Assembly: GCF_000203975.2 (NCBI RefSeq)
Contig: NZ_AFCF02000008.1
Location: forward strand, 704,983-768,982
From: Leisingera sp. ANG1
GTDB taxonomy: Bacteria; Pseudomonadota; Alphaproteobacteria; Rhodobacterales; Rhodobacteraceae
DNA length: 64,000 nt
Reading direction: 5' to 3'
The notes beneath the pieces are model-generated. The model had not been told where the DNA came from. It saw only the letters and a list, made by a program, of their open reading frames with translations, and did no database searches. Below, piece by piece: positions 32,761-41,598 of this stretch. Each line of letters starts with the position of its first letter. Position 1 is the stretch's first letter. The position numbers and the translations under genes were made by a program.

Positions 32761-33966
32761 TCAGGTGGAGGCATGGCCTTTCAAGCGGACCGCCAAGGGC
32801 ATCATCGCGATGACCAGAACCGCCGCGAACAGGAAGGGCGCGCCCGGCAGATAGAGGCCATCCGCATCGACGGAGGCCTGAAACAGAGAGGTCATCGCAA
32901 GCGGCGACAGGATTGCAGCCACCGAAGACAGCGACGCAATCACGCCCTGCACCACGCCCTGACGGTCCTCATCTGTCTGGTTGGAAGCCATGGCCGTCAT
33001 CAGGGCCGGCACCAGGTCCGAAAGGGCAGCAAGCACAAGGAACACCGTCAATCCTGCAATAGATCCTGTGAAGCCAAAGCCGATCATGCCAATCAGGGCA
33101 GACGCCATCCCGAGCATCAGGGTGGGGAAATCCCCGAACCACCTGATGAGGTTGGGCAGCAGCCCGCCCTGAACCAGCGCCAGTAGCACGCCGTAGGCTG
33201 CCAGTGACAGGCCGATGTAGAGAGTCGGCCAGCCGAACACTTCGCGGGTCCAGAAGGCCCAGATCGTCGGGTAGACCATATTGGCAAACTCGAACATGAA
33301 GATGCACAGCAGCGGCACTGCAAGGCCCGGCAGGCGGAAGGCATCGAAGATCGACTTGAAGGGATTAAGGTCGCGCTTGCCGAAGGGGCGGCGCTTGTCC
33401 GGTGCCAGGCTTTCGGGCAGCACGAGTATCCCGAACAGTGCGTTGGCCGCCGACAAGCCTGCCGCGATCCAGAACGGCGCCGCGAGGCTGATCTCCGCGG
33501 CGAGACCGCCGATTGCCGGACCCAGCACGAAGCCGATCCCGAAAGCCGCGCCGATGAGGCCGAAGTTCGCCGCCTTTTCCTGGGGTGAGGAAATGTCGGC
33601 AATATAGGCGGTTGCGGTGATGTAGGTTGCACCGGCGAGCCCCGCGAGCGTGCGCCCGAGCAGCAGCAGCCAGAAGCTGCCGGCAAGCGCCATGATCACA
33701 TAATCCAGTGCCAGCATGGCAAGCGCAGCAATCAGCACCGGCCTGCGCCCGGCCGAGTCAGAGATGCTGCCGACAACGGGGCCGCACAGAAACAGCGCAC
33801 CTGAATAGGCGGCCATCAGCAGCCCGCCCCAAAACGCCCCCTGCCCGGTTCCGCCCGCTCCGACCCGGTTCATCAGGTCCGGCATGATCGGGAACACAAT
33901 GCCGATGCCGATGGCATCAATCATCAGCGTGATCAGAATGAAGGTAATGGCACGGTTCTTGAACAT
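32761..33966 (-). CDS. TCR/Tet-type MFS drug exporter
   Basis: A 401-residue MFS protein of the TetA-like (TCR/Tet) group with about 12 transmembrane helices. MFKNRAITFILITLMIDAIGIGIVFPIMPDL is the characteristic first helix, motif A is GSISDSAGRRPVL, and LLLLGRTLAGLAGATYITATAYIADISSPQEKA matches motif B/C of tetracycline-type pumps. It probably exports a hydrophobic drug by proton antiport; chromosomal members of this group are usually not proven tetracycline determinants. No tetR-type gene is adjacent. Confidence 0.88.
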   Translation of the reverse strand: MFKNRAITFILITLMIDAIGIGIVFPIMPDLMNRVGAGGTGQGAFWGGLLMAAYSGALFLCGPVVGSISDSAGRRPVLIAALAMLALDYVIMALAGSFWLLLLGRTLAGLAGATYITATAYIADISSPQEKAANFGLIGAAFGIGFVLGPAIGGLAAEISLAAPFWIAAGLSAANALFGILVLPESLAPDKRRPFGKRDLNPFKSIFDAFRLPGLAVPLLCIFMFEFANMVYPTIWAFWTREVFGWPTLYIGLSLAAYGVLLALVQGGLLPNLIRWFGDFPTLMLGMASALIGMIGFGFTGSIAGLTVFLVLAALSDLVPALMTAMASNQTDEDRQGVVQGVIASLSSVAAILSPLAMTSLFQASVDADGLYLPGAPFLFAAVLVIAMMPLAVRLKGHAST

Positions 33967-34059
33967 ACTGCCCTATCGGACGGGGACCGGGCAAAAGCAA
34001 GTCTTGTGAAAGCTGCGGCCAGCGGCCCTGTTGCCGTTGCCGAAACCAGGAGACCAGCC

Positions 34060-34473
34060 TCAGGGCAGCTCCCCTGCCCGCATCCTGGCCTCAGTTCCGG
34101 GCCGGTCGGCCTCGATCTTGTCCAGGAAACCGGTCATGGCGTGGGCGGCGGGGTTGTGGCGACCGCTCCACAGGGCAATCTCGATCAGCACCGGTGCTAG
34201 GCCGCGGCCCTTTTCTGTCAGCGCATAAACGTAACTGCGGCCATTGTCCGGATCCTTGGCCTTGGTGACGATGCCCGCCTCTTCCAGCTGCTTCAGCCGC
34301 TGCGCCAGGATGTTGGTGGAGATCCCCTCCCACCCTGCCAGCAGCTCGCCATAGGTGCGCGCGCCCTTCACCGCCATGTCGCGGATCACCAGAAGGCTCC
34401 AGCGGTCGCCGAAAATGTCCAGCGCATAGGCGACGGGACAGCCGGAGTCGTATTTGCTGCGCGATTGGGTCAT
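34060..34473 (-). CDS. HxlR-family regulator divergent from Tat-exported YdhR protein
   Basis: A 137-residue winged-helix protein: SGCPVAYALDIFGDRWSLLVIRDMAVKGARTYGELL then GISTNILAQRLKQLEEAGIVTK. The Cys at residue 12 is in the position of the redox-active Cys of YodB/QorR/HypR regulators. Two near-identical palindromes lie between it and the divergent gene at 34563, so it very likely represses that gene and itself, possibly released by electrophiles or quinones. That trigger is inference. Confidence 0.9.
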   Translation of the reverse strand: MTQSRSKYDSGCPVAYALDIFGDRWSLLVIRDMAVKGARTYGELLAGWEGISTNILAQRLKQLEEAGIVTKAKDPDNGRSYVYALTEKGRGLAPVLIEIALWSGRHNPAAHAMTGFLDKIEADRPGTEARMRAGELP

Positions 34474-34492
34474 ACAGCCTGCCTAAAGTTTT

Positions 34493-34548
34493 CACTTGCA
34501 AAGTGCAAGCACTCATGCGAGCCATTAAATCACTTGCAAAACGCAAGC
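34493..34548. promoter_or_regulatory. Twin HxlR operators
   Basis: CACTTGCAAAGTGCAAGC (34493-34510) and CACTTGCAAAACGCAAGC (34531-34548) share 16 of 18 bases. Each contains the dyad CTTGC-N5-GCAAG, and the repeats start 38 bases apart, in the 89-base region between the two divergent start codons. Confidence 0.8.
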
Positions 34549-34562
34549 AATCAGGAGTGACC

Positions 34563-35324
34563 ATGAATAAGACACCAACGAACGCGGAATCCCGCGAACG
34601 ATCGCGGCTGTCCCGCCGCCAGCTGCTGGCCGCCTCAGCGGGCGCGCTGCTACTGCCCTCACTTGCCAAAACACAGGAAACCGCCATGACCCCCAAAGCC
34701 TTTGTCTATACCGAAGTTGCCATCTCCGTGCCGTTCGGCCAGGCGCCCTGGCAGCAGATCAACGAGCAGATCCGGCAGCAGCCGGGGTTCCTGAACAAGA
34801 CCTGGCTGTCGGGCCACGGCAACAACTCGCTGGGCGGTTTCTATGGTTTTGACAGCATTGAAAACGCACGCGAATTCGTAACCGGTTATTTCCCGTCAGA
34901 GCCGCGCGTCTTTGGCGTCGCGCATAACACTCGGGTGTTTGATGCAGAGGTGACCGAGGCTGCCAGCCGCGACATGGGCGCGGTGCATTACGGCGGCCCG
35001 GCAGCAGCCCCCGGCGCCTTTGTCTATACCGAGCTGCAATTGTCGGTCCCGTTTGAAGACGCGCCCTGGCAGGCCCGCAACAAGGCGCTGAAAATGCTGC
35101 CGGGGTTGCAGAACAAGGTCTGGCTGAGCGGACTGCAAACGCAGACGCTGGGCGGCTTCGATGCCTTCGCCACGCTGGATCAGGCGCTGGATTTTGCGGT
35201 GAACATGTTCCCGGAAACGGCCGCAGAGCTGGGCTGTGCCTTCTATACACGGGTGTTTGACGCGGCGCTGACGGAGACCGCCAGCCGGGCGATGAATTCA
35301 CCCTACTACAGCCCGGCCGCCTGA
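34563..35324 (+). CDS. Tat-exported tandem YdhR-type (ABM-like) protein
   Basis: A 253-residue protein. The N-terminus has a twin-arginine signal (LSRRQLLAASAGALLLPSLA, Arg18-Arg19), so it is exported folded, probably with a bound cofactor or ligand. The mature part is a tandem duplication of a YdhR-like dimeric alpha/beta-barrel unit: repeat 1 at about 45-135 (AFVYTEVAISVPFGQAPWQQ) and repeat 2 at about 152-245 (AFVYTELQLSVPFEDAPWQA), each with a central NKxWLSG and a closing TRVFDAxxTExASR. YdhR proteins resemble quinol or aromatic monooxygenases without cofactor. It sits under an HxlR regulator. The reaction is unknown. Confidence 0.82.
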   Translation: MNKTPTNAESRERSRLSRRQLLAASAGALLLPSLAKTQETAMTPKAFVYTEVAISVPFGQAPWQQINEQIRQQPGFLNKTWLSGHGNNSLGGFYGFDSIENAREFVTGYFPSEPRVFGVAHNTRVFDAEVTEAASRDMGAVHYGGPAAAPGAFVYTELQLSVPFEDAPWQARNKALKMLPGLQNKVWLSGLQTQTLGGFDAFATLDQALDFAVNMFPETAAELGCAFYTRVFDAALTETASRAMNSPYYSPAA

Positions 35325-35355
35325 CGCCCGGCCGGGTTCACAACAGCCGCCCCTG

Positions 35356-37593
35356 TCAGAGGTCCTTCTCAGCAAGGCTGCTGCGGATTCGTTCCGCAGC
35401 CAGGGCCGCACGTTTACCGGCCAGACCCGTGCCAGCGAGGGAGTCCAGAGCCGCCAAGGCCGGCTCAGCCGCTGCGCCAATACTGCCGAGGGCATTGGCG
35501 GCCTCCTTGCGCACAAAGGCGGAGGGGCTGTCCAGAAGCGCGGTCAGCTCCGGCACCGCCGGGGCTGCCGCAGCGCCGAACAAGCCCAGCGCCCGCGCCG
35601 CCTGGCGCTGGGTGCTGGCATCGGACAGCGACAGTTCCGCCCTCAGGCTGGCGACTGTTGTGCCCGGCGGCAGCGCCGCCAGCCGCAGCCCGTCTGACAG
35701 CCGCCGGTTCAAGTGCTGGCTGGCGCCGGTCCAGCGCAGGATGAAGAAATAGTCCTGCACCGCGGCCGGCAGCGAGGCGGTGCTGCCGCCGCTGTGCCAG
35801 CGCTCCACCATTTCACGCGCAGCCCGAAGATCCCCCTGCAACGCCAGCACAGAGGCCGCAACCGGCATCAGCTCGCTGGCATGCGGGTTGCGGTCCAACT
35901 CCGCCTGCAGCACGTCGGCGGCCTGCAGCAGATCATCCATTGCAAAAAGGGCTGCCGCCTCGAACAGCGCGTAGTGGCTGGGATGCTTGGGATCAAGCCG
36001 CATGGCGGCGCGGACAAAGGCCAGCCCCTGTTCCGGCTCGCCCGCGGCAATCAGCGCCCAGCCCATTGTCAGATGAGCCTCAGGATCGCTGGGCTGGAGG
36101 GCAATCGCTTTGGCCGCTTCCTGCCGGGCCTCGATGGTGCCGCGGCTGCCGCCATAGACCCCCTCCCAGTCCGGCAGGTTCAAGAGCACCATCGCCCGGA
36201 TCACGTGCCGGAGCGGCGTGTCGTGCCGGACAGCTTCGCGCAGGTGTTTGTAGAACTGGCCGATGTGCGTCTGGCCGGTGGCCGGGGTGTAGCCCCGCCA
36301 GTGGTGCAGGATATGCGGGCGCAGATGCGCCATTGCCAGGACAGCCCAGGCGCGGCCATAGCCCGGATCCAGCACCACCGCCTGTTCGAAATGCGGGATT
36401 GCGGCCAGATTGTCCTGCTCGTTGAACCGCGCGTACAGTTCCCAGCCCTGCTGGAAGGCTTTGCGCGCGGCGATAGTGGCGGTGTCCTGCTGTTCGATGC
36501 CGCTGCGCTCTTCAGCGTCCAAGGACAGGCCAAGCGCCTGGGCGATGGCCAGAGCGATGCGGTCCTGGAGCGCGAAGACATCCTCCAGCGGGCCATCGAA
36601 CCGCTCTGCCCAGACCAGCTGGCCGCTGGCCGTGTCGGTCAGACGCACAGTGGCCCGGAACGCCGCGCCGGTGCGGCGCAGACTGCCGTCGACCACATAG
36701 CGCACGCCCAGCTCCTCGGCGAACTGGGCGGGACTGATCTGCTGATCCTGATAGGCAAAGGAGCTGTTGCCGGAGATCACGAACAGGCCGGAAATCCGCG
36801 ACAGGTCGGTGATCAGGTCTTCAGAAAAACCATCCGCCAGCATCGCGTTGCCGCTGTCACCGGTGGTGTCGGCAAGCGGCAGCACCGCAATGGAGGGCAG
36901 ATCCGGCAGCGGGAAGGCCATCCGCGCCGCCACCGCCTGGTCCGGGTTGGGCTGCCAGGGTGCAATCCACAATACCGCCACTGCTGCAGCGGCGGCGAGA
37001 AGGCCGGCCCAGGCGGCCAGCCGGGAGCGCAGGGCCTTGGACCCGGATGCCGGCCGCGGCGCCTGCCCGGCCTTTTGGACCCGGTAAGCCTCCACCGGCT
37101 CCGGTATATTCTTGACCTTTTGCGGGCCCATCGGGATGTAGTCCGCAGCGATGCTTTTGCGGGCATAGCTGACCGCGGCCTGCGAGGCGGTGATGCCACC
37201 CGGCTCTGCCAGGGCTTCCAGCCGGGCCGCCACATTGACGCCGTCGCCCAGGATGTCCCCGCCGTTGGAGATGACGTCGCCCACGTTGAGGCCGATGCGC
37301 AACAGGATGGCGCGGTCCGCTGCCACCCCGGCATTGCGGGCCTGCAGCCTGTCCTGGATGCTGAGAGCCGCGCGCAGGGCATCAACAGCGCTGCGGAACT
37401 CGATCAGGAAACTGTCGCCCGCGGTATTTGCGATGCGGCCGCCGTGCTGCTCTGTCAGCGGCTCGACCACCTCGCTGCGGATGGCGCGAAGGGCGGCAAC
37501 CGTGCCTTCTTCATCCGCGGCGGTCAGCCGGGAATAGCCCGCCACATCAGCAGCCAGGATCGCTGCCAGGCGGCGATTTGAAGGGCTTTTCAT
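35356..37593 (-). CDS. Class III adenylate cyclase with TM, TolB-like, TPR and HEAT segments (cyclase 2)
   Basis: A 745-residue protein; the start is MKSPSNRRLAAILAADVAGYS at 37593. The cyclase domain (1-170) keeps the metal Asp residues (16 and 60) and DILGDGVNVAARLEA, but the Lys used for adenine selection in its two relatives is Asn56 here (RIANTAGDS). One transmembrane helix follows (about 205-225, LAAWAGLLAAAAAVAVLWIAPW), then a TolB-like domain (PSIAVLPLADTTGDSGNAMLADGFSEDL), TPRs and two HEAT-like repeats at the end (AARALGLFGAAAAPAVPELTALL, AANALGSIGAAAEPALAAL). The TPR part should be on the other side of the membrane from the cyclase. It lies just downstream of a GntR gene on the same strand. 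Confidence 0.9.
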   Translation of the reverse strand: MKSPSNRRLAAILAADVAGYSRLTAADEEGTVAALRAIRSEVVEPLTEQHGGRIANTAGDSFLIEFRSAVDALRAALSIQDRLQARNAGVAADRAILLRIGLNVGDVISNGGDILGDGVNVAARLEALAEPGGITASQAAVSYARKSIAADYIPMGPQKVKNIPEPVEAYRVQKAGQAPRPASGSKALRSRLAAWAGLLAAAAAVAVLWIAPWQPNPDQAVAARMAFPLPDLPSIAVLPLADTTGDSGNAMLADGFSEDLITDLSRISGLFVISGNSSFAYQDQQISPAQFAEELGVRYVVDGSLRRTGAAFRATVRLTDTASGQLVWAERFDGPLEDVFALQDRIALAIAQALGLSLDAEERSGIEQQDTATIAARKAFQQGWELYARFNEQDNLAAIPHFEQAVVLDPGYGRAWAVLAMAHLRPHILHHWRGYTPATGQTHIGQFYKHLREAVRHDTPLRHVIRAMVLLNLPDWEGVYGGSRGTIEARQEAAKAIALQPSDPEAHLTMGWALIAAGEPEQGLAFVRAAMRLDPKHPSHYALFEAAALFAMDDLLQAADVLQAELDRNPHASELMPVAASVLALQGDLRAAREMVERWHSGGSTASLPAAVQDYFFILRWTGASQHLNRRLSDGLRLAALPPGTTVASLRAELSLSDASTQRQAARALGLFGAAAAPAVPELTALLDSPSAFVRKEAANALGSIGAAAEPALAALDSLAGTGLAGKRAALAAERIRSSLAEKDL

Positions 37594-37648
37594 AGGCTTG
37601 GAGTGTACCAGTTCACCCGCAGCCTGGGAACCGGTTTCACAGACCGGC

Positions 37649-38314
37649 TTAGCTTGCCAGCAGCCGCAGGCCCTGGGTGACGTCGGAGCGCACCGCCAGC
37701 CGCAGGCCAGGCTCATCCCCCGCCTTGAGTGCGGCGATGATCAGACGGTGGTTCTGCGGCGGATCGGTGCGGCGCAACCGGCCATAGAGAGCACGCATCG
37801 TGGGCCCCAGCTGCAGCCAGACGGTTTCCGCCATCGCAAGCATCGCGGGCGCCTGGGCGCGCAGGTAGAGTGTGCGGTGAAACTCCAGATTGGTGCGGAT
37901 GTAACCGACCGCATCGCGTTTCGAGACCATCTCAGCGACGTTGGAATTGATCGTCTGCAGCCGGTCGATCAGCGCCATGTGCGCGCGCGGCAGGGCGCGG
38001 CTGGCCAGTTCCACCTCCAGCAATGCGCGCAGGGCAGCCAGTTCCTCGATCCGTTCGTTTGTCAGCTCCGGCGTCGTCACCCTGCCTGAGGAAGACAGAA
38101 ACAGTGCACCCTCGGCAGCCAGGCGTCGCACCGCTTCGCGGGCGGGTGTCATCGAAACGCCGAATTCACCGCCGATTCCGCGCAGGGTCAGCGCGGCGCC
38201 GGGGGTGATCTCGCCATGCATGATGCGAGTGCGCAGGGCGCGGTAAACACGGTCATGAGCGGGCGCTGAGGCGGCTTCCTGGGCGGGGCGGACAGTCTGG
38301 TTCATACCATTCAT
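37649..38314 (-). CDS. GntR-family regulator with FCD effector domain
   Basis: A 221-residue FadR/FCD-type GntR regulator. The winged helix is residues 20-80 (DRVYRALRTRIMHGEITPGAALTLRGIGGEFGVSMTPAREAVRRLAAEGAL), followed by an all-helical FCD domain with metal-ligand candidates (FHRTLYL near residue 140 and NHRLIIAAL near 195). Such proteins bind small organic acids. The start ATG at 38314 overlaps a perfect palindrome TGTGATCACA, suggesting autoregulation. It lies in a minus-strand row between two cyclase genes; the ligand is unknown. Confidence 0.92.
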   Translation of the reverse strand: MNGMNQTVRPAQEAASAPAHDRVYRALRTRIMHGEITPGAALTLRGIGGEFGVSMTPAREAVRRLAAEGALFLSSSGRVTTPELTNERIEELAALRALLEVELASRALPRAHMALIDRLQTINSNVAEMVSKRDAVGYIRTNLEFHRTLYLRAQAPAMLAMAETVWLQLGPTMRALYGRLRRTDPPQNHRLIIAALKAGDEPGLRLAVRSDVTQGLRLLAS

Positions 38315-38323
38315 GTGATCACA
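38314..38323. promoter_or_regulatory. Palindrome at GntR start codon
   Basis: TGTGATCACA is a perfect ten-base palindrome starting at the first base of the GntR start codon (minus strand) and extending upstream. The position fits autorepression. Confidence 0.45.
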
Positions 38324-38358
38324 AATCCCGCTGCGGTCAACCGCGCAAATTGCGCGCG

Positions 38359-40215
38359 TCAGGGGCGGCCCGCAAGTCCGGCCAGGCTGAGACCGGTGCG
38401 CAGCGCCCGCCGCGGGGCCGCGGCAGAATAGGGAAAGGCTGCTGCCGCCTGATCCAGCGTCAGCGGCGCGCCTTTGAGCCCGGCGCAGGCGGCGGCGGCC
38501 TCGTCAAAACTGCCCAGTGCAGCCAGGCTGGCGCAGAGCAGCACCCGCGCCTGCTGCGCCGCAGGCTCCAGCGCCAGGGCCTCGGCCGCCGCCGCTGCGG
38601 CTTCCGCGTCCTGCCCGGCCGCAAGGTGCATCGAGGACTGCAGTGTCAGGGCCATTGGCTGCGGCAGCGGATCCAGTTGGCGGACAAGGCCGAGAACTTT
38701 TTGAGCGCCGCTCCCTTGTCCGGTCAGATGAAGCAGCCAGGCACGCAGCAGCTGACCTTGAGCGTCGTTGGGGTAGGCCTCAGCCGATTGTTCGGCCAGC
38801 CGCAAGGCTGCGTCGGGTTCACCGGCAAACTGCGCCGCCAGCGCCCGCAGTTGCAGGACGCCAGCCTGTGGCGGCAATCCGGCCGCGATCTGCGCCGCCT
38901 CTGCCGCGCGCTGCGGCAGTGCGGCCACCGGGCCGGTCAGCATATCGAGGTGCCAAAGCGCCGCCAGCGCCTGTGCCTCCGGCCAGTCCGGAGCCATCTG
39001 CAGCGCCCGGCGCAGGGCCAGCTCCGCCCCGCTGCGGCTGCCTTGCTCCCTCAGGCTGCGGGCAGCCAGCAGCTGCACCACCGCGTCGTCAGGCACTTCC
39101 GGGCGGACAGGCTCCGGCAAGGGTTTTCCGAAGTAACGGACAATGTTTGCCGCAAGCTGCGGGGCCAGTGGCGCCGCAGCTGCCAGCCGCTGCGGCGGCA
39201 GAATGCTGAGCGGTTTTGCCCCGGCCTCGCCGCCGCTGCCAGCCGCTGCCTGCAGGATCTCTAATCGCACCCCGTCATGGAGGGTGCCGGGCAAATGGCC
39301 CGTGACCACGAAATCCGCCCCCAAGAGCGCCGCAGCCTCGCCCGGCAGCAGACCTGCAGCGGCACGGCTGCTGGACGGCGCAATAATGCGGACATCGCTG
39401 GCGGCAGCCAGGCTGCGGGTCACGTCCTGCGACAGCATCCGCGCGGTTTCCGGCTGCAACGTCTCGGCTGTGAAAGGCAGCACCGCAATCACCGGGCGGC
39501 CCTCAAATGCCGCGGCAGCGGGCTGACCGGGCACGGGTGCGGCGCTGCCCTGGCGGCCCGCTTGCTGCCAGCCCCAGATCCCGGCCACAGCTGTGGCCGC
39601 CCCCAGGCAGCCTGCCAGCAGCAGCACCGCGGGGCGCATGCCGGCGCGCTGCGCAGGCGCGGGCGGCCTGGGCGGCTGGGTGCTGCGGCGCAAGGACGGC
39701 AGCGAGGTCAGTTCTTCTCCAAGGACAAAGACCTGCACCGGATCGGGAATATTCTTAACCTCATGCAGTCCGAAATCCTCGAAGTCGTAGGGAATGCGGT
39801 TGCGGACTTGGTCATAGGCGGCGGCCGACAGCGCCACCCCGCCGGGCTGCGCCAGGCTTTCGAGCCGGGCAGCGATGTTCACCTCGTCGCCGAAAACGTC
39901 GCCCTGGGCGATTAGCACCTCGCCCAGATTGATGCCGATGCGCAGCTGCAGATGCCGGGTGCGCGCCGCATCCGACTGGATCTGCGCTGCGGCCTCCACA
40001 GCCGAGATCACGCTGGGAAACAGCGCCAGCACCCCGTCGCCCATCAGCTTGACGATGCGGCCGCCATGGCTGCGGATGGCGGGCGCAATCAATGTCTGCT
40101 GCTGTGCCAGCACCTGGTTCAGGGTGCCGGCCTCGTCCTGGGCCATCATCCGGCTGAAGCCGGAGACATCCAGCATGAAGATGGCGGCAAGGCGTCTTTG
40201 CGGCTTGTCTGACAC
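38359..40215 (-). CDS. Class III adenylate cyclase with TM and TPR segments (cyclase 3)
   Basis: A 618-residue protein with a GTG start at 40215. The cyclase domain (1-165) is predicted active on ATP: Asp16 (IFMLDVSGFS), Lys56 and Asp60 (RIVKLMGDG), and DVFGDEVNIAARLES. A Pro-rich linker leads to one transmembrane helix (about 195-214, PAVLLLAGCLGAATAVAGIWGW), followed by a TolB-like domain (RPVIAVLPFTAETLQPETARMLSQDV) and TPRs. The gene is third of a minus-strand row after the metallopeptidase. With cyclase 2 it shows the same architecture at low sequence identity, so they are an old duplication rather than a recent one. Confidence 0.9.
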   Translation of the reverse strand: MSDKPQRRLAAIFMLDVSGFSRMMAQDEAGTLNQVLAQQQTLIAPAIRSHGGRIVKLMGDGVLALFPSVISAVEAAAQIQSDAARTRHLQLRIGINLGEVLIAQGDVFGDEVNIAARLESLAQPGGVALSAAAYDQVRNRIPYDFEDFGLHEVKNIPDPVQVFVLGEELTSLPSLRRSTQPPRPPAPAQRAGMRPAVLLLAGCLGAATAVAGIWGWQQAGRQGSAAPVPGQPAAAAFEGRPVIAVLPFTAETLQPETARMLSQDVTRSLAAASDVRIIAPSSSRAAAGLLPGEAAALLGADFVVTGHLPGTLHDGVRLEILQAAAGSGGEAGAKPLSILPPQRLAAAAPLAPQLAANIVRYFGKPLPEPVRPEVPDDAVVQLLAARSLREQGSRSGAELALRRALQMAPDWPEAQALAALWHLDMLTGPVAALPQRAAEAAQIAAGLPPQAGVLQLRALAAQFAGEPDAALRLAEQSAEAYPNDAQGQLLRAWLLHLTGQGSGAQKVLGLVRQLDPLPQPMALTLQSSMHLAAGQDAEAAAAAAEALALEPAAQQARVLLCASLAALGSFDEAAAACAGLKGAPLTLDQAAAAFPYSAAAPRRALRTGLSLAGLAGRP

Positions 40216-40299
40216 GGGACACGGGCCTTTTGACCGGGAACTGGCAACTGCAACTGGTGTCAGCTTAGCCCGCGCGCCCGCCGGCTCAAAGCCCTGATT

Positions 40300-40986
40300 C
40301 TATTCGCCGAAACGGAAGCGGTGCAGGCTGGCGCCGTTTTCGCGCAGCCAGGCGCGAGGTTCCTGCCAGCGGCCGTGGATGCGCTCCACCGTGTCCCAGA
40401 AGGCCTGCGAGTGGTTCATTTCCGCCAGATGCGCCACCTCATGGGCGGCGACATAGCGCAGCACCGCGGGCGGTGCCAGGATCAGCCGCCAGGAGTACAT
40501 CAGCCCGCCATCCGCAGTGCAGGACCCCCAACGCGAGCGGGTGTCGCGCAGAGTCAGGCGGCTGTAGCCCCTGCCCAGCCGGGCAGCGTAGAAATCGGAA
40601 GCCTCGGCCAGCCGGTTGCGCGCTAGTTCCTTGAGGTACCGCTGCAAGGGCCGGCCCGGATTGGATCCCGGCACTGCGATGCGGCCGGCATCCAGCTGGA
40701 TGCGGCGGCCTGGTGCGGGCTTGATTACCCGGTCCTGTCCGTCGATGGGCAGCACCGCGCCAAAGACCGCATCCACCGCGTCAGGGTGCTTTTCCAGGTT
40801 GGCACGGATCCAGTCGGCTTTTTCCTCCGCAAAGGCCAGCGCGGTGCGCTCCGGCAGCCCCTTAGGCAGGGTCAGCGTCACCCGCCCGTCCAGCGAGGAA
40901 ATCCGCAGGCTGATCCGCCGCGCCCGAGCAGAACGGCGCAGAGTCAGCGGCACTGGCGGGTTCCCGGAGAGATGATAGTCGGCCAT
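40300..40986 (-). CDS. YgjP-like (DUF45/SprT-type) metal-dependent hydrolase
   Basis: A 228-residue protein starting MADYHLSGNPPVPLTLRRSARARRISLRI at 40986. The zinc-binding helix is LRYVAAHEVAHLAEMNHSQAFW (HExxH with a third ligand His after the turn), and RSRWGSC is the family's characteristic segment. YgjP-like proteins are predicted metallopeptidases; no substrate is established. It is divergent from the FYDLN gene. Confidence 0.9.
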   Translation of the reverse strand: MADYHLSGNPPVPLTLRRSARARRISLRISSLDGRVTLTLPKGLPERTALAFAEEKADWIRANLEKHPDAVDAVFGAVLPIDGQDRVIKPAPGRRIQLDAGRIAVPGSNPGRPLQRYLKELARNRLAEASDFYAARLGRGYSRLTLRDTRSRWGSCTADGGLMYSWRLILAPPAVLRYVAAHEVAHLAEMNHSQAFWDTVERIHGRWQEPRAWLRENGASLHRFRFGE

Positions 40987-41086
40987 GCGCGCGCCCTTTC
41001 CAGGCTTTGGCTTTGACAGTGCCCCCCTCATATGGCAAGGCACCGGAATCGTCGATACGACTCACCAGTAAATCAAGGGGATCCAC

Positions 41087-41413
41087 ATGCCCAAGGAAGA
41101 ATGGGGTGTAAAGCGCGTCTGCCCCACCACTGGCAAGCGCTTTTATGACCTGAACAAGGACCCGATCGTCAGCCCCTACACGGGCGAGGTCGTCGAGCTG
41201 GATACCGGCAAGTCCCGGATGATCGAAGCAGATGCCGAAGATGCGGCCACCCTGAAGGCCAAAGAAAACATGGACGCGGATGACGTGGTCCTGGATGATG
41301 ACGAAGACGTCGATGTCGATCTGGGCGATGATGTCCTGGACGACGACGATGATGATGACAACGTCTCGCTGGACGACATCGCCGACATGTCGTCGCCGGA
41401 CGACGATTCCTAA
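41087..41413 (+). CDS. FYDLN acid family protein (TIGR02300)
   Basis: A 108-residue protein with a conserved N-terminal 40 residues (EWGVKRVCPTTGKRFYDLNKDPIVSPYTGE) and a very acidic low-complexity tail in which Asp dominates. The family is confined largely to alphaproteobacteria. The N-terminal CPTTG with its single Cys may form part of a zinc-ribbon-like fold; the acidic tail suggests a nucleic-acid mimic or a chaperone-like contact. Function unknown. Confidence 0.92.
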   Translation: MPKEEWGVKRVCPTTGKRFYDLNKDPIVSPYTGEVVELDTGKSRMIEADAEDAATLKAKENMDADDVVLDDDEDVDVDLGDDVLDDDDDDDNVSLDDIADMSSPDDDS

Positions 41414-41598
41414 GGCGTTTCAAGCGGTTCGGGGGCGCGGTCTGCTGCCCCCGGACCGTCCGCTTTGACCGGCGGCAAAAATTTTCGGACCCGGCGCATT
41501 TTTCCGCTTGCAGCCCGCGCCGCCGTCCCGTAAACGACGCTCACACCGCAAGACGGACCGCACCGGAGACGGAACGGACACTGAAAGCGGACAGGTTT

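Noticed and set aside
32761-33966. Calling the TCR/Tet-type pump a tetracycline resistance gene
   Set aside because: Family motifs support drug export in general, but chromosomal members without a tetR partner are often not tetracycline pumps.
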